From contig NZ_JNXG01000022.1 in the NCBI RefSeq assembly GCF_000717025.1, positions 12,659-76,658 of the forward strand: a stretch of DNA of 64,000 nucleotides, read 5' to 3'. The position numbers and the translations under genes are program-made. The DNA is from Streptomyces atroolivaceus (GTDB lineage: Bacteria; Actinomycetota; Actinomycetes; Streptomycetales; Streptomycetaceae). This document shows, one piece after another, positions 8,037 through 15,924 of the stretch (positions within the stretch are counted from its first letter, which is position 1; every line of letters starts with the position of its first letter). Under the pieces are notes generated by a model. That model was not told where the DNA came from. It was given only the letters and a program-made list of their open reading frames with translations, and did no database searches.

Positions 8037-8828
8037 TCAGAGGACCTTCGAGAGGAAGGCGCGGGTGCGCTCCTGGACGGGACGGTCGAGTACGTCGGCG
8101 GGCGGCCCCTGCTCGACGATCCGTCCCTCGTCCATGAAGACGACGGTGTCGGCCACCTCGCGGGCGAAACCGATCTCGTGCGTGACGACGATCATCGTGG
8201 TGCCCCCCCGGGCCAGATCCTTGATGACGTCGAGGACCTCGCCGACGAGTTCGGGGTCGAGCGCCGATGTCGGCTCGTCGAAGAGCAGCAGTTTCGGTTC
8301 CAGGGCCAGGGCGCGGGCGATCGCGACCCGCTGCTGCTGGCCCCCGGAGAGCTGCTTGGGATAGGCCCCGGCCTTCTCGGCGAGCCCGACGCGGGCCAGG
8401 AGCTTCTCCGCCGCGGCGACGGCGTCCTTGCGGGGGCGGCCCAGGGCCGCGATCGGGGCCTCGATGACGTTCTCGAGGACCGTGAGGTGCGGGAAGAGGT
8501 TGAAGTTCTGGAAGACGAAGCCGATCCGGGTGCGCTGACGCAGGACCTCGCGCTCGCGCAGCTCGTACAGCTTGTTGCCGGACCTGCGGTAGCCGACCAG
8601 GGTGCCGTCGACGCTGATCCAGCCCTGGTCGACCTTCTCCAGGTGGTTGATGGTGCGCAGCAGGGTGGACTTCCCCGACCCGGAGGGGCCGAGGACCACG
8701 GTCACCTCTCCGGCGCGTACGGACAGGTCGATGCCGCGCAGCACCTCGAGCGGACCGAAGCTCTTGTGCACGGACCGGATCTCGACCATGGCGTCGGATC
8801 CCGTGGCTTCTTTCGTGGGTGCGCTCAT
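8037..8828 (-). CDS. amino-acid ABC transporter ATP-binding protein
   Basis: GlnQ/TcyN-type ATPase of 263 residues that powers the two neighbouring permeases. Walker [10 protein letters not shown] is at residues 47-55, the Q-loop is in [13 protein letters not shown], the signature LSGGQQQRV, Walker [13 protein letters not shown], and the switch His in VTHEIGF. An insertion ([16 protein letters not shown]) follows the first lobe, as in some cystine importers. The ATG overlaps the permease stop as ATGA. It is the only ATPase in the cluster, so it probably serves both permeases. Longer open frames reaching upstream on this strand are artefacts of GC-rich sequence. Confidence 0.95.
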   Translation of the reverse strand: MSAPTKEATGSDAMVEIRSVHKSFGPLEVLRGIDLSVRAGEVTVVLGPSGSGKSTLLRTINHLEKVDQGWISVDGTLVGYRRSGNKLYELREREVLRQRTRIGFVFQNFNLFPHLTVLENVIEAPIAALGRPRKDAVAAAEKLLARVGLAEKAGAYPKQLSGGQQQRVAIARALALEPKLLLFDEPTSALDPELVGEVLDVIKDLARGGTTMIVVTHEIGFAREVADTVVFMDEGRIVEQGPPADVLDRPVQERTRAFLSKVL

Positions 8829-9727
8829 CGCACGGCCCCCTTGGCGTAGTGACGTTCGACGTAGTGCTGGAGGACGGAGAGCACGGTGGTCAGGAGGATG
8901 TACCAGACCGTGGCGACCATGAGCAGGGGCACCACCCGGCCGTTGCGGCCGTAGACGACCTGGACCTGGTAGAAGAGTTCGCCGATCGCCATCACGGAGA
9001 CGATCGAGGTGCCCTTGAAGAGGGAGATGATCTCGTTGGCGGCGTTCGGCAGGATGGAGCGCATCGCCTGCGGCAGCACGATGCGCCGCAGCTGACGCAG
9101 CCGGGGGATCCCCAGGGCGGCGGCTGCTTCCAGCTGTCCGCCGTCCACGGCCAGTACGCCGCCCCGGACGATCTCCGCCGCGTACGCCGCCTGGTGCAGG
9201 GCGAGCCCCAGGACGGCCGCGCTCATCGCGCCGACGAGGTTCATCGTGTCGAAGGCGACGAATCCGGGCCCGAAGGGGATACCGAACTGGAGCTCCTTGT
9301 AGAGGTACGCCAGGTTGAACCAGAACAGCAGTTGGACGATGAGCGGGATCGAACGGAACGCCCAGATGTACGCGTACGAGACCCCCCTGAGGAACGGGCT
9401 GGCGGAGAGCCGCATGAAGGCCAGGACGATGCCGAGCGCGAAGCCGATGACCGTGCCGTAGAAGGTCAGCTGCAGGGTGACCCAGACGGCGTGGAGGATG
9501 GTCTCGGTGGTGACGAAGCGGGCGAAGACATCCCATTCCCAGCCGGGGTTGGTGATCAGGCCGTTCAGGAACTGGGCGAGCAGCACGGCCGTGGCGGCGA
9601 CGGCCACCCACCGCCAGGGGTGGCGGACGGGGACGACCTTCAGCGCCGCGTACTCGTCGGCGGCCGGCTTCTCGCCGGGTTCGGTCGGGGCCGGTGGATG
9701 GATGGGTGGATCGCTGGTCAGCGACAT
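8825..9727 (-). CDS. amino-acid ABC transporter permease (HisM/GlnP type)
   Basis: Inner-membrane permease of 300 residues with about five hydrophobic helices after a ~45-residue cytoplasmic N-terminus. The EAA loop that docks the ATPase is visible as [26 protein letters not shown] (positions ~205-230), preceded by [10 protein letters not shown]. The [18 protein letters not shown] segment is the typical first core helix. The gene begins 45 bases after the FAD-protein stop and ends in an ATGA overlap with the ATPase gene. Its ribosome site GGAGG is followed at once by CCTCC, so it may be partly hidden in a small hairpin. It is a close paralogue of the permease at 11611. Confidence 0.94.
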   Translation of the reverse strand: MSLTSDPPIHPPAPTEPGEKPAADEYAALKVVPVRHPWRWVAVAATAVLLAQFLNGLITNPGWEWDVFARFVTTETILHAVWVTLQLTFYGTVIGFALGIVLAFMRLSASPFLRGVSYAYIWAFRSIPLIVQLLFWFNLAYLYKELQFGIPFGPGFVAFDTMNLVGAMSAAVLGLALHQAAYAAEIVRGGVLAVDGGQLEAAAALGIPRLRQLRRIVLPQAMRSILPNAANEIISLFKGTSIVSVMAIGELFYQVQVVYGRNGRVVPLLMVATVWYILLTTVLSVLQHYVERHYAKGAVR

Positions 9728-9772
9728 GGTGGAGGTTCCTCCGGGACAGAAGTGCGGAACGGGGTGCCGTGC

Positions 9773-11614
9773 TCACGCGGTGAGGCGGTCCGGACAGGAG
9801 AGGTCGCGCAGGAACGCGAGCACCGTGCGGGCGGTGGCGTCGTTCTGCCGGAAAGCCGGGCCGCCGGTGCGCGGCCGGGTGAAGGCACCGCTGGCGCGCG
9901 CGGTGGTGTACGGGCCGAGGGCGAAGCGGCGCGGGTGGGGGCGGCCGTCGCGGTCCAGGATCCGGCCGTCGGCGGGGTCGACGGAGAGCAGCCCCGTGTC
10001 GGTGCCGGCGGCCCCGTCCTCGTACAGCCCGCGCAGCAGAGGGCTGCGGGTCGTGCGCAGCGACGGGTCGGGCAGCCGGGCCTCGACCAGGGCGCGGGCA
10101 TCGGTCCGGGCGCCGGGCACGGTGGCGCTGCGGGCGCGGAAGACGCCGTTCTCCTCGTCGGCCTCGACGGTCATGCCCGCGCCGAGGAACCGGACGACGC
10201 CGGCCCGCGAGAGGGCGAGGAGCTGGCGCAGCCGGGGCCCGGGCGGTCCGGAGGCGAGGTAGCTGAAGAAGCCGTGCCACCGCTGCCCCGTGTCGCCGAG
10301 ACGGGTCAACTGCCCGTAGACGGAGAGCAGTCCGAGGAACACGGCGAGGTCGGGACTGTGCCGGGGGTCGTGCCGGCGTTCGAGGTCGGCCGTGATGTAG
10401 GCGCGCAGCCCGTCCTGCAGTGAGTCGTACGAGTCGTGGCGCACCCCGTCGAGCGGGTGGTCGAGGGCGTCGAGGTCGAGCCGGTCCGCGGGATCGGGGA
10501 CGGCCGAGGCGACGAGGGCCGCGAACTCGGGGCTGCCGGTATCGGCGGCGGCGTACTTCTCCTCGAAGTCGGCCGGATGCATGGCGGTGCGCTCGGGATG
10601 GGCGGTGAACAGCCGGTGGTAGTGGGCGTGGCCCAGCTCCTTGGCGACCAGCGGCCACAGGTCACGCCGGAAGTCCACGGGGCCGGGGCGGTTCAGGATC
10701 TCCTCCACCACGCCGGGGCCGAAGTGGTGCGGGAGAGGCGGCCGTTCGCCCTGCCAGGTGTAGCCGATCTTGGAGTGGTACGGGACGCCTCGCCGCGACC
10801 CGACGTACAGGACGGGCTCCCGGCCGGAGGGGACGTACGTCCCGTTCTCGTGGCGACCCCCGCGCCCCTCGGTGAGCAGCACCATCAGGTCGATGAAGGC
10901 GAGACCGAAGCCGCGCACGAGGACGGGTTCCCCCGCGGGCAGGGCCGTCAGGTCGGTGTCGGCGGTGAAGTCGGGAGGCAGGTGGACCAGTCCGTGACGT
11001 GCGGCGAAGGCGGCCAGTTCCTGCTGCTCCGCGTCCGGTTCGGCGTCGAGGTGGCCGACGGTGAGGACGACGAGGTCGGCGACGAGCGGCTCGGCGCGCC
11101 CCTGGATCCGGACGCGTTGCCGGCCGCCGCGAGGCCCTTGGACGCTCAGTGCGCGGCCGGTGTGCTCGTGGACGGTGATGCCCGACGGGAGCGCGGCGAG
11201 CGCCTGCTCGTACACCCAGCGCAGATAGGCGCTCTGCAGCCTCCGGCTGGGGAAGTCCTGGTCGCCGAGGCCGTGGATCTCCTCCAGCACCCCGGGGCCG
11301 GCCGAGATGACGGCCCGTCCGTCGCGGACGTCCGCGGCCCAGGTGTGCAGGGCGGGGCCCGGCCGGACGGGGCCGTCGAGCTGGACCGTGTCGTCGGTGA
11401 ACATGGTGACGTCCTCGGCCATGGAGTTCATCCAGAGCAGCGGGGACTGGTCCTTCCGCCATATCCGGCCCCCGCCCGGCGGGTACGGGTCGACGAGGTG
11501 GATGTCCAGGGGCCGGCCGCCGTACAGCTCGGCGGCGTTGGCGGCGATGCGTTCGATGACGCCGGTCCCGCGCGGTCCGGCGCCGATGACCACGAGGGCG
11601 GGAGCACCGGTCAT
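9773..11614 (-). CDS. FAD/NAD(P)-binding protein (PF13454-like)
   Basis: A 613-residue flavoprotein. The N-terminal Rossmann loop [19 protein letters not shown] (residues 8-26) and the second element [14 protein letters not shown] are typical of the FAD-NAD(P)-binding family related to HcaD/ornithine monooxygenase-like proteins. A later glycine motif, [20 protein letters not shown], looks like the NAD(P) half-site. Such genes recur in sulfur-scavenging and siderophore clusters, but no reaction is proven to my knowledge. It sits between two permease genes, starting with an ATGA overlap. It could supply reduced flavin to the monooxygenases or oxidise the imported substrate; both are inference. 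The extended open frame upstream of base 11614 is not coding. Confidence 0.85.
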   Translation of the reverse strand: MTGAPALVVIGAGPRGTGVIERIAANAAELYGGRPLDIHLVDPYPPGGGRIWRKDQSPLLWMNSMAEDVTMFTDDTVQLDGPVRPGPALHTWAADVRDGRAVISAGPGVLEEIHGLGDQDFPSRRLQSAYLRWVYEQALAALPSGITVHEHTGRALSVQGPRGGRQRVRIQGRAEPLVADLVVLTVGHLDAEPDAEQQELAAFAARHGLVHLPPDFTADTDLTALPAGEPVLVRGFGLAFIDLMVLLTEGRGGRHENGTYVPSGREPVLYVGSRRGVPYHSKIGYTWQGERPPLPHHFGPGVVEEILNRPGPVDFRRDLWPLVAKELGHAHYHRLFTAHPERTAMHPADFEEKYAAADTGSPEFAALVASAVPDPADRLDLDALDHPLDGVRHDSYDSLQDGLRAYITADLERRHDPRHSPDLAVFLGLLSVYGQLTRLGDTGQRWHGFFSYLASGPPGPRLRQLLALSRAGVVRFLGAGMTVEADEENGVFRARSATVPGARTDARALVEARLPDPSLRTTRSPLLRGLYEDGAAGTDTGLLSVDPADGRILDRDGRPHPRRFALGPYTTARASGAFTRPRTGGPAFRQNDATARTVLAFLRDLSCPDRLTA

Positions 11615-12477
11615 CGTGTGCCCGCCGTGCCGCGTGCGTAGTGGCGTTCGACGTAGTACTGGCCGATGGACAGGAGCGAGGTGACGGCCACGTACCAGAG
11701 CGTGGCGACCAGCAGCAGCGGGATGACCTCGTAGGTGCGGTGGTAGACGAGCTGTACGGAGTAGAGCAGGTCCTGCACGGCGATGATGCTGACGATCGAG
11801 GTGCCCTTCAGCGTCCCGATCAGCATGTTCCCGGCGGGCGGCACGATGGACCGCATGGCCTGGGGCAGCACGATCCGGCGGAGCCGGCGCCAGGGCCCGA
11901 GGCCGAGCGACTGGGCGGCCTCCAGCTGTCCGCGCTCGACGGAGAGGATGCCGCCGCGGACGACTTCGGCGGCATACGCGGCCTCGTGGAGCGTGAGGCC
12001 GATGACGGCGACGGTGATCGGGCTCAGCAGGTTGACCGTGTCGACGCCGAGGATCTGCGGGTAGAGGGCGCCGATGTTGAACCAGAAGAGCAGCTGGACC
12101 AGGATCGGTGTCGACCTGAAGAGCCAGATGTAACCCCAGCTCACCGCCTGGAGAACCCGGTTGCCGGAGAGCCGGAACACCGCCAGCAGGGTGCCGAGGG
12201 CGAAGCCGAGCACCATGACGAGGGCGGTGAGCCACAGGGTGAGGCCGAGGCCCCGCAGCACGGCGTCGGTCGTGAGGTACTCGCCCACGACGCCCCACTG
12301 GAAGGCGTCGTTGCGGACGACGGAGACCAGGGCGCCCGCGAGGAGGAGCAGTACGACAACGGCCGCCGCCCACTGGCCGGTCCGGCGTACGGGGACGATG
12401 CGCGGGGTTTCCTCGCCGGCGTTCCCGCCAGGCGGGAAGGGAAGTGACGGGGCATGGATTTCTGTCTGCGCGGACAT
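11611..12477 (-). CDS. amino-acid ABC transporter permease, first gene of the operon
   Basis: Membrane permease of 288 residues, paralogous to the one at 8825. It has the same core, including GLGLTLWLTALVMVLGFALG, the AAYAAEVVRGGILSVERGQ segment and the [21 protein letters not shown] docking loop. The ATG at 12477 has GGAG eight bases upstream; a farther upstream start adds 19 residues without a ribosome site. It is the promoter-proximal gene of an eight-gene minus-strand operon that runs to the terminator at 3776. Two permeases with one ATPase suggest a heterodimeric channel. It faces the divergent leader peptide and second binding protein. Confidence 0.93.
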   Translation of the reverse strand: MSAQTEIHAPSLPFPPGGNAGEETPRIVPVRRTGQWAAAVVVLLLLAGALVSVVRNDAFQWGVVGEYLTTDAVLRGLGLTLWLTALVMVLGFALGTLLAVFRLSGNRVLQAVSWGYIWLFRSTPILVQLLFWFNIGALYPQILGVDTVNLLSPITVAVIGLTLHEAAYAAEVVRGGILSVERGQLEAAQSLGLGPWRRLRRIVLPQAMRSIVPPAGNMLIGTLKGTSIVSIIAVQDLLYSVQLVYHRTYEVIPLLLVATLWYVAVTSLLSIGQYYVERHYARGTAGTR

Positions 12478-12540
12478 GCGAAGGCTCCGTGGATGCAGAG
12501 ATCGAACACGGGGCGTGCCTTCAGCGCGGAACACAACGTG

Positions 12541-12601
12541 GACCGGGCCCCTCAGCGCCGGTCCGCTCCTGAGAAAAGCGCCATCCCGGTGCCGTTGTCA
12601 A
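12541..12601 (-). promoter_or_regulatory. candidate promoter and 5' hairpin of the organosulfur operon
   Basis: On the minus strand a perfect TTGACA (12601-12596) could be a -35 box, but the matching -10 region (TTTTCT after 18 bases) is weak. Downstream, GGACCGG pairs with CCGGTCC around an 11-base loop (12565-12541), placing a hairpin in the likely 5' leader. An 8-bp palindrome CAAGCTTG directly upstream may be an operator half. Start and control are unproven. Confidence 0.35.
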
Positions 12602-12637
12602 GCTTGTCCGCAGTGTGAGCCGTACGTCTCATGTCGG

Positions 12638-12666
12638 TTGACGCACAACCGGATGCCTGTTCCACT
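12638..12666 (+). promoter_or_regulatory. candidate promoter of the cysteine leader peptide
   Basis: TTGACG (12638-12643), a 17-base spacer and TCCACT (12661-12666) could form a promoter whose start would fall on the A of the leader ATG at 12673, making the leader mRNA leaderless. The -10 is a poor match. The -35 sits in a small inverted repeat (GGTTG with CAACC), which could be regulatory. Confidence 0.3.
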
Positions 12667-12672
12667 TGGGCC

Positions 12673-12744
12673 ATGCATTCGCAGCAGTGGCTGGTCACCC
12701 GCTCCCACATCGACTTCGGTCGCGTGTGGTCCTGTTCCTGTTGA
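12673..12744 (+). CDS. cysteine-rich leader peptide (uORF)
   Basis: A 23-codon reading frame beginning MHSQQWLVTRS and ending WSCSC before TGA. Its core RSHIDFGRVWS follows the R-x-H-I-D-x-x-R-V pattern of Streptomyces leader peptides found upstream of sulfur genes. Two UGU cysteine codons sit within the last three sense codons, where a ribosome would stall when Cys-tRNA is short. Cysteine-responsive attenuation by such frames is established in mycobacteria. The frame ends 183 bases before the binding-protein gene, and a terminator-like hairpin lies between. No clear Shine-Dalgarno is present, consistent with leaderless translation. The role in attenuation is inference from codon position, pattern and context. 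Confidence 0.7.
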   Translation: MHSQQWLVTRSHIDFGRVWSCSC

Positions 12745-12872
12745 GCTGACCCCGCTGCGTTTCCGCTCCTCCCGCTCGCGCCCCCGTCGGCGCTCGAGCG
12801 AAATCCCCTGCGTGCCTTCACGTACACAGCGTCGCTCCGCCCTCCCCTCGTACAGCTGATCTCCCGCACCCA

Positions 12873-12900
12873 CGCTCCCTGCCCGTCGGGCACCGGAGCG
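12873..12900 (+). promoter_or_regulatory. possible attenuator hairpin between leader and binding protein
   Basis: CGCTCC-c-TGCCC pairs with GGGCA-cc-GGAGCG to form an 11-bp interrupted stem with a three-base loop. It ends 13 bases before the GGAG of the next gene. No T tract follows. It could be a terminator or an RBS-masking element that depends on ribosome position on the upstream cysteine frame. Structure is read by eye only. Confidence 0.4.
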
Positions 12901-12927
12901 CGGTCGACGAACCGGAGAAACTCCGTC

Positions 12928-13860
12928 ATGCCCCGATCCCGGCACAACGCCGCCTTCGCGCTGATCACCGTGGCCGCCCTCTCGCTGACCGCGTGCGGAT
13001 CGGGGGACCCGGCGGACCCCCAGGCCGGTCCCGCGGGCAGGGCGAAGACCCCGACGACCGATGTGGTCTCGGCGGTGAAGAAGAACGAGGCCGCGGCGGA
13101 GCTGCTGCCCGCCGGCGTGCGCGCCTCGGGCACGCTCTCCCTCGCGTCCAGCGTCGGCGCCCCGCCAGGGGCGTTCTACGAGGAGGACGGGAAGACGCTC
13201 GCGGGCGCCGACATCGACTTCGCGGACGCGGTGGCGAAGTCGCTCGGGCTGGAGCTGAAGCGCGAAGTCGCCTCGTTCGAGGCGATCCTGCCGGCACTCG
13301 GCAGCGGCAAGTACGACCTGGGGACCGGCAACTTCGGGGTGACGGACGAGCGCCGGAAGACGATCGACTTCGTCACGTACATCAACGACGGGCAGGGCTT
13401 CGCCGTCCGTGACGACAGCAAGCTGAAGGAGGTCACCGATCTCACACAGCTCTGCGGCCTGACCGTCGGCACCGGCGCCGGAACCACCTTCGAGGCGACT
13501 CTGGAGGAGAACAAGCACCGGTGCGCCGACGCCGGCGAGAAGCCGTACGAGGTCAAGACGTACGCCGATCAGGCCGCCGTCTGGATCTCGCTCCAGCAGG
13601 GCCGCAGTGACGTCCTGATGTCCACGATCAACGGACTGCGCTACGCCGTGACCCAGATGGACGGGCTGCGCTTCCTCAACGAGTTCAAGCGGCTCGACGT
13701 CGGGTTCGCCTTCAAGAAGGGCACCCCGCTGGCTCCCGCCTTCCAGGCCGCGGTCAACGGTCTCCAGGAGGACGGGACCTACGACCGCATCCTGAAGAAG
13801 TGGGGTACCGGGAAGTCGGCGATCGAGACGTCGCAGATCTCTCCGCCCGAGATCAAGTGA
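12928..13860 (+). CDS. ABC transporter substrate-binding lipoprotein (SBP_bac_3)
   Basis: Second amino-acid-type receptor, 310 residues. The signal runs RSRHNAAFALITVAALSLTAC with the lipobox cysteine near residue 23. Two-lobe landmarks are VGAPPGAFYEEDGKTLAGAD, FEAILPALGSGKYDLGTGNF and QQGRSDVLMSTINGLRYAV. It is not close to the binding protein at 7033. It has no permease or ATPase on its own strand and presumably uses those of the divergent operon. The ATG has GGAG ten bases upstream, but that GGAG can pair with the following CTCCG around AAA, which would hide it. The preceding cysteine leader peptide suggests cysteine-responsive expression and a sulfur-containing ligand (inference). Confidence 0.9.
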   Translation: MPRSRHNAAFALITVAALSLTACGSGDPADPQAGPAGRAKTPTTDVVSAVKKNEAAAELLPAGVRASGTLSLASSVGAPPGAFYEEDGKTLAGADIDFADAVAKSLGLELKREVASFEAILPALGSGKYDLGTGNFGVTDERRKTIDFVTYINDGQGFAVRDDSKLKEVTDLTQLCGLTVGTGAGTTFEATLEENKHRCADAGEKPYEVKTYADQAAVWISLQQGRSDVLMSTINGLRYAVTQMDGLRFLNEFKRLDVGFAFKKGTPLAPAFQAAVNGLQEDGTYDRILKKWGTGKSAIETSQISPPEIK

Positions 13861-13910
13861 ATCCGGAGGGTGCGGCTGCCTGACGCCACATCAGCGACGG
13901 CTGCCCGGCG

Positions 13911-13937
13911 TCGGGGCGGCAACCGCCGCCCGGCGCC
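13911..13937. terminator. weak hairpin between convergent genes
   Basis: GGGCGGC-AAC with CGCCGCCC forms a short GC-rich stem in the 80-base gap between the convergent binding-protein and DUF5685 genes. It could end both transcripts, but it is imperfect and lacks a T tract. Confidence 0.35.
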
Positions 13938-13940
13938 GGA

Positions 13941-15152
13941 TCAGCAGTTGCACCCGCAGTCACAGCCATCGCAGCAGTCGCAGCATTTGCCACAGCAGTT
14001 GCAGCCTTCGCAGCAGCCCTCGCACCAGTCGTTGCAGTCGTTCTTGTGACAGAGTCCTTCGCGCTCCTGGCCGCTCCACGGGTCGTTGAAGCTGCCGGCA
14101 CAGCAGAGCTGGCAGGTGCAGGCGAGACCGGCCCAGACCAGGCAGCCGGCTATGAGACCGCGCCGGTTACGGGGCGGCTCGGGCGGCAGCGGCGGTCCGG
14201 GAGGGCCGGGCGGGCCCCCAGGGGTGGGCGCGTACGGGTTGCCGGGCGGCGGGCCGAACGCCCCCGACGGCTGCCCTTCCCGCTGGTGCGAGCACGAGGC
14301 GGGCCCGAAGGCCCGGTCCACCGAGCGACGCAGCTCATGCACCAGGAGCACGTGCGCCAGCGTGCCGTCGGTGAATTCCGCGTCCCGCATCGCGAGGCGC
14401 ACGCCGTGCAGCGCGTCGTCGCACAGGCGGCGGGCCTCGGCGAGCGACGTCCCGGTCGCGGTGAGCGGGTTCCACGCACCCGACGCGGCGTCAGCTTCGC
14501 GGTCCTCCACGGCATCCAGCAGATGGGCGAGCCGCCCGAAGAGCCGGCCGGCCTCGGCCAGCGGCTCGGCGTTGCGCGGCTTGCCCGCGAGCACGGCGGT
14601 GTGCGCGAAGGCCGCGGCCGTGGCCGTCTCGGTGGGCTCGGTGACCGTCAGCAGCGGGGTGCCCGGCCCGGCGAGGGTCTCGATCCCGGTCTGCCGGCCG
14701 ATGGCGTCGAGCAGGACTCCCGTGTCGAAGCCGAGCTCGGCCCCCGTGCGCGCCCCGGCCCTGTCCCAGCCCGCGGCGACGCGGCGTGCGGCGGCGGCCA
14801 CGGGGCGCCGCTTCAACAGGCCGTCACGGTCGGCGACATGGTCGCGCACCTTCGCGGAGGCCAGCACCAGCGAGACGGCTGCGGCGAGCCTGGCCCCTTC
14901 GCCGCGGGCGACCGGAGCCGTCCGCATCGAGCGCAGGGGGCAGGGGCCCGCGGTGCGCCGCTGCCCGGCGGAGCGCTCGGACTGAGCCTCCGTCAGGACG
15001 GAGACTATCAAGCCGTCGTAGTTGGTGACGATGCGGGCGAACTGACCGTGGTCCGCGCGTAGGGCGAGACACAGACCGCAGAGATGAGCCATCCACTCGG
15101 CCTTGAGCCCTTCGGACAGCCGATGGGTACAAGGCCTCACGATTCCGAACAC
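13941..15152 (-). CDS. DUF5685 family protein with cysteine-rich C-terminal tail
   Basis: A 403-residue protein of unknown function. The N-terminal DUF5685 region starts FGIVRPCTHRL and includes EWMAHLCGLCLALR, where C-x2-C suggests metal binding. Helical segments follow, then a Pro/Gly linker, a hydrophobic stretch GLIAGCLVWAGLACTCQLCC, and a tail of about 37 residues with roughly 16 cysteines in CC, GC and DC pairs. GTG at 15152 is preferred: GGGGGA lies five bases upstream and it gives the family N-terminus MFGIVRPC. An upstream GTG at 15176 adds eight residues. The tail looks metallothionein-like or palmitoylation-like, which is inference. The gene faces the sulfur-uptake binding protein, but a functional link is unproven. 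Confidence 0.85.
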   Translation of the reverse strand: MFGIVRPCTHRLSEGLKAEWMAHLCGLCLALRADHGQFARIVTNYDGLIVSVLTEAQSERSAGQRRTAGPCPLRSMRTAPVARGEGARLAAAVSLVLASAKVRDHVADRDGLLKRRPVAAAARRVAAGWDRAGARTGAELGFDTGVLLDAIGRQTGIETLAGPGTPLLTVTEPTETATAAAFAHTAVLAGKPRNAEPLAEAGRLFGRLAHLLDAVEDREADAASGAWNPLTATGTSLAEARRLCDDALHGVRLAMRDAEFTDGTLAHVLLVHELRRSVDRAFGPASCSHQREGQPSGAFGPPPGNPYAPTPGGPPGPPGPPLPPEPPRNRRGLIAGCLVWAGLACTCQLCCAGSFNDPWSGQEREGLCHKNDCNDWCEGCCEGCNCCGKCCDCCDGCDCGCNC

Positions 15153-15461
15153 GACGATCCCCCGGGAGCCGTTCACCTGACGAGCCGCGCACGTGCACCG
15201 GCGCGGCGTGCATCGTATCGAGCCATCCGTTCACCCGTACGCCCGCCGGGTCACCCGGACGGACGGGAGCATCATATTTTCTTTCCGCAAGCCCCCTTTA
15301 GCGGTAGGAACCCTGACGAATCGCCACATGTTCTGCACCAGTAGCGTCACGAATCGCGCGCGCGGCGGCTATCCCCTTGGCGCTGGATCCGCATCATGGA
15401 CGACCATGGGGATAGGAAAGACATGCGGAACACCAACGAACCGCGGTGAGAGGAGGCGTCC

Positions 15462-15902
15462 ATGGGATCGGTGCGCAAGGCGAGCGCCTGGCTGGGCCTC
15501 GTGGAGGACAACGACGAGCGGTACTACGACGACGAGTACTCCGAGGATGTGGAGACCGGCACGAATCAGCCATGGGTGACCGACCCCCGCGTGCAGGTGG
15601 TTTCCGAGAAGGCCGAGGACACGGGCCGCCGGATCGCCACCGTCACCCCGGACAGCTTCAGGGACGCGCGTGGGATCGGCGAACTCTTCCGGGACGGCGT
15701 CCCGGTGATCGTCAACCTCACGGCGATGGACCCCGCCGACGCGAAGCGCGTCGTGGACTTCGCCGCGGGACTGACCTTCGGACTGCGTGGCTCCATCGAG
15801 CGCGTGGCGACCAGAGTCTTCCTGCTGACCCCCGCCCACACCCAGGTCGTCAACGGGGAAGTCGCCGGCCGGCCCGCCGACGGCTTCTTCAACCAGAGCT
15901 GA
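15462..15902 (+). CDS. sflA: SepF-like cell-division protein
   Basis: SepF-family protein of 146 residues. An N-terminal amphipathic segment with an acidic linker ([15 protein letters not shown]) precedes the SepF core of [19 protein letters not shown] and [23 protein letters not shown]. In Streptomyces the division-cluster SepF recruits FtsZ, while SepF-like paralogues modulate division and polar growth. This gene is outside the dcw cluster and next to an acyl-CoA dehydrogenase, which matches sflA as I remember it from S. coelicolor. The ATG has GGAGG six bases upstream. The family is certain; the paralogue name rests on remembered synteny. Confidence 0.88.
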   Translation: MGSVRKASAWLGLVEDNDERYYDDEYSEDVETGTNQPWVTDPRVQVVSEKAEDTGRRIATVTPDSFRDARGIGELFRDGVPVIVNLTAMDPADAKRVVDFAAGLTFGLRGSIERVATRVFLLTPAHTQVVNGEVAGRPADGFFNQS

Positions 15903-15924
15903 GCAGGGCGCTCGCCGGAGGGCC

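Noticed and set aside
8037..10658. An 873-codon minus frame suggesting a fusion of FAD protein, permease and ATPase
   Set aside because: Only the last 263 residues are a real protein (the ATPase); the remainder runs out of frame through two other genes.
12478..12672. A second cysteine leader peptide for the minus-strand operon (a frame reading LCVNRHETYGSHCGQA)
   Set aside because: It lacks the R-x-H-I-D pattern, has no ATG or ribosome site, and would lie at or upstream of the likely -35 box.
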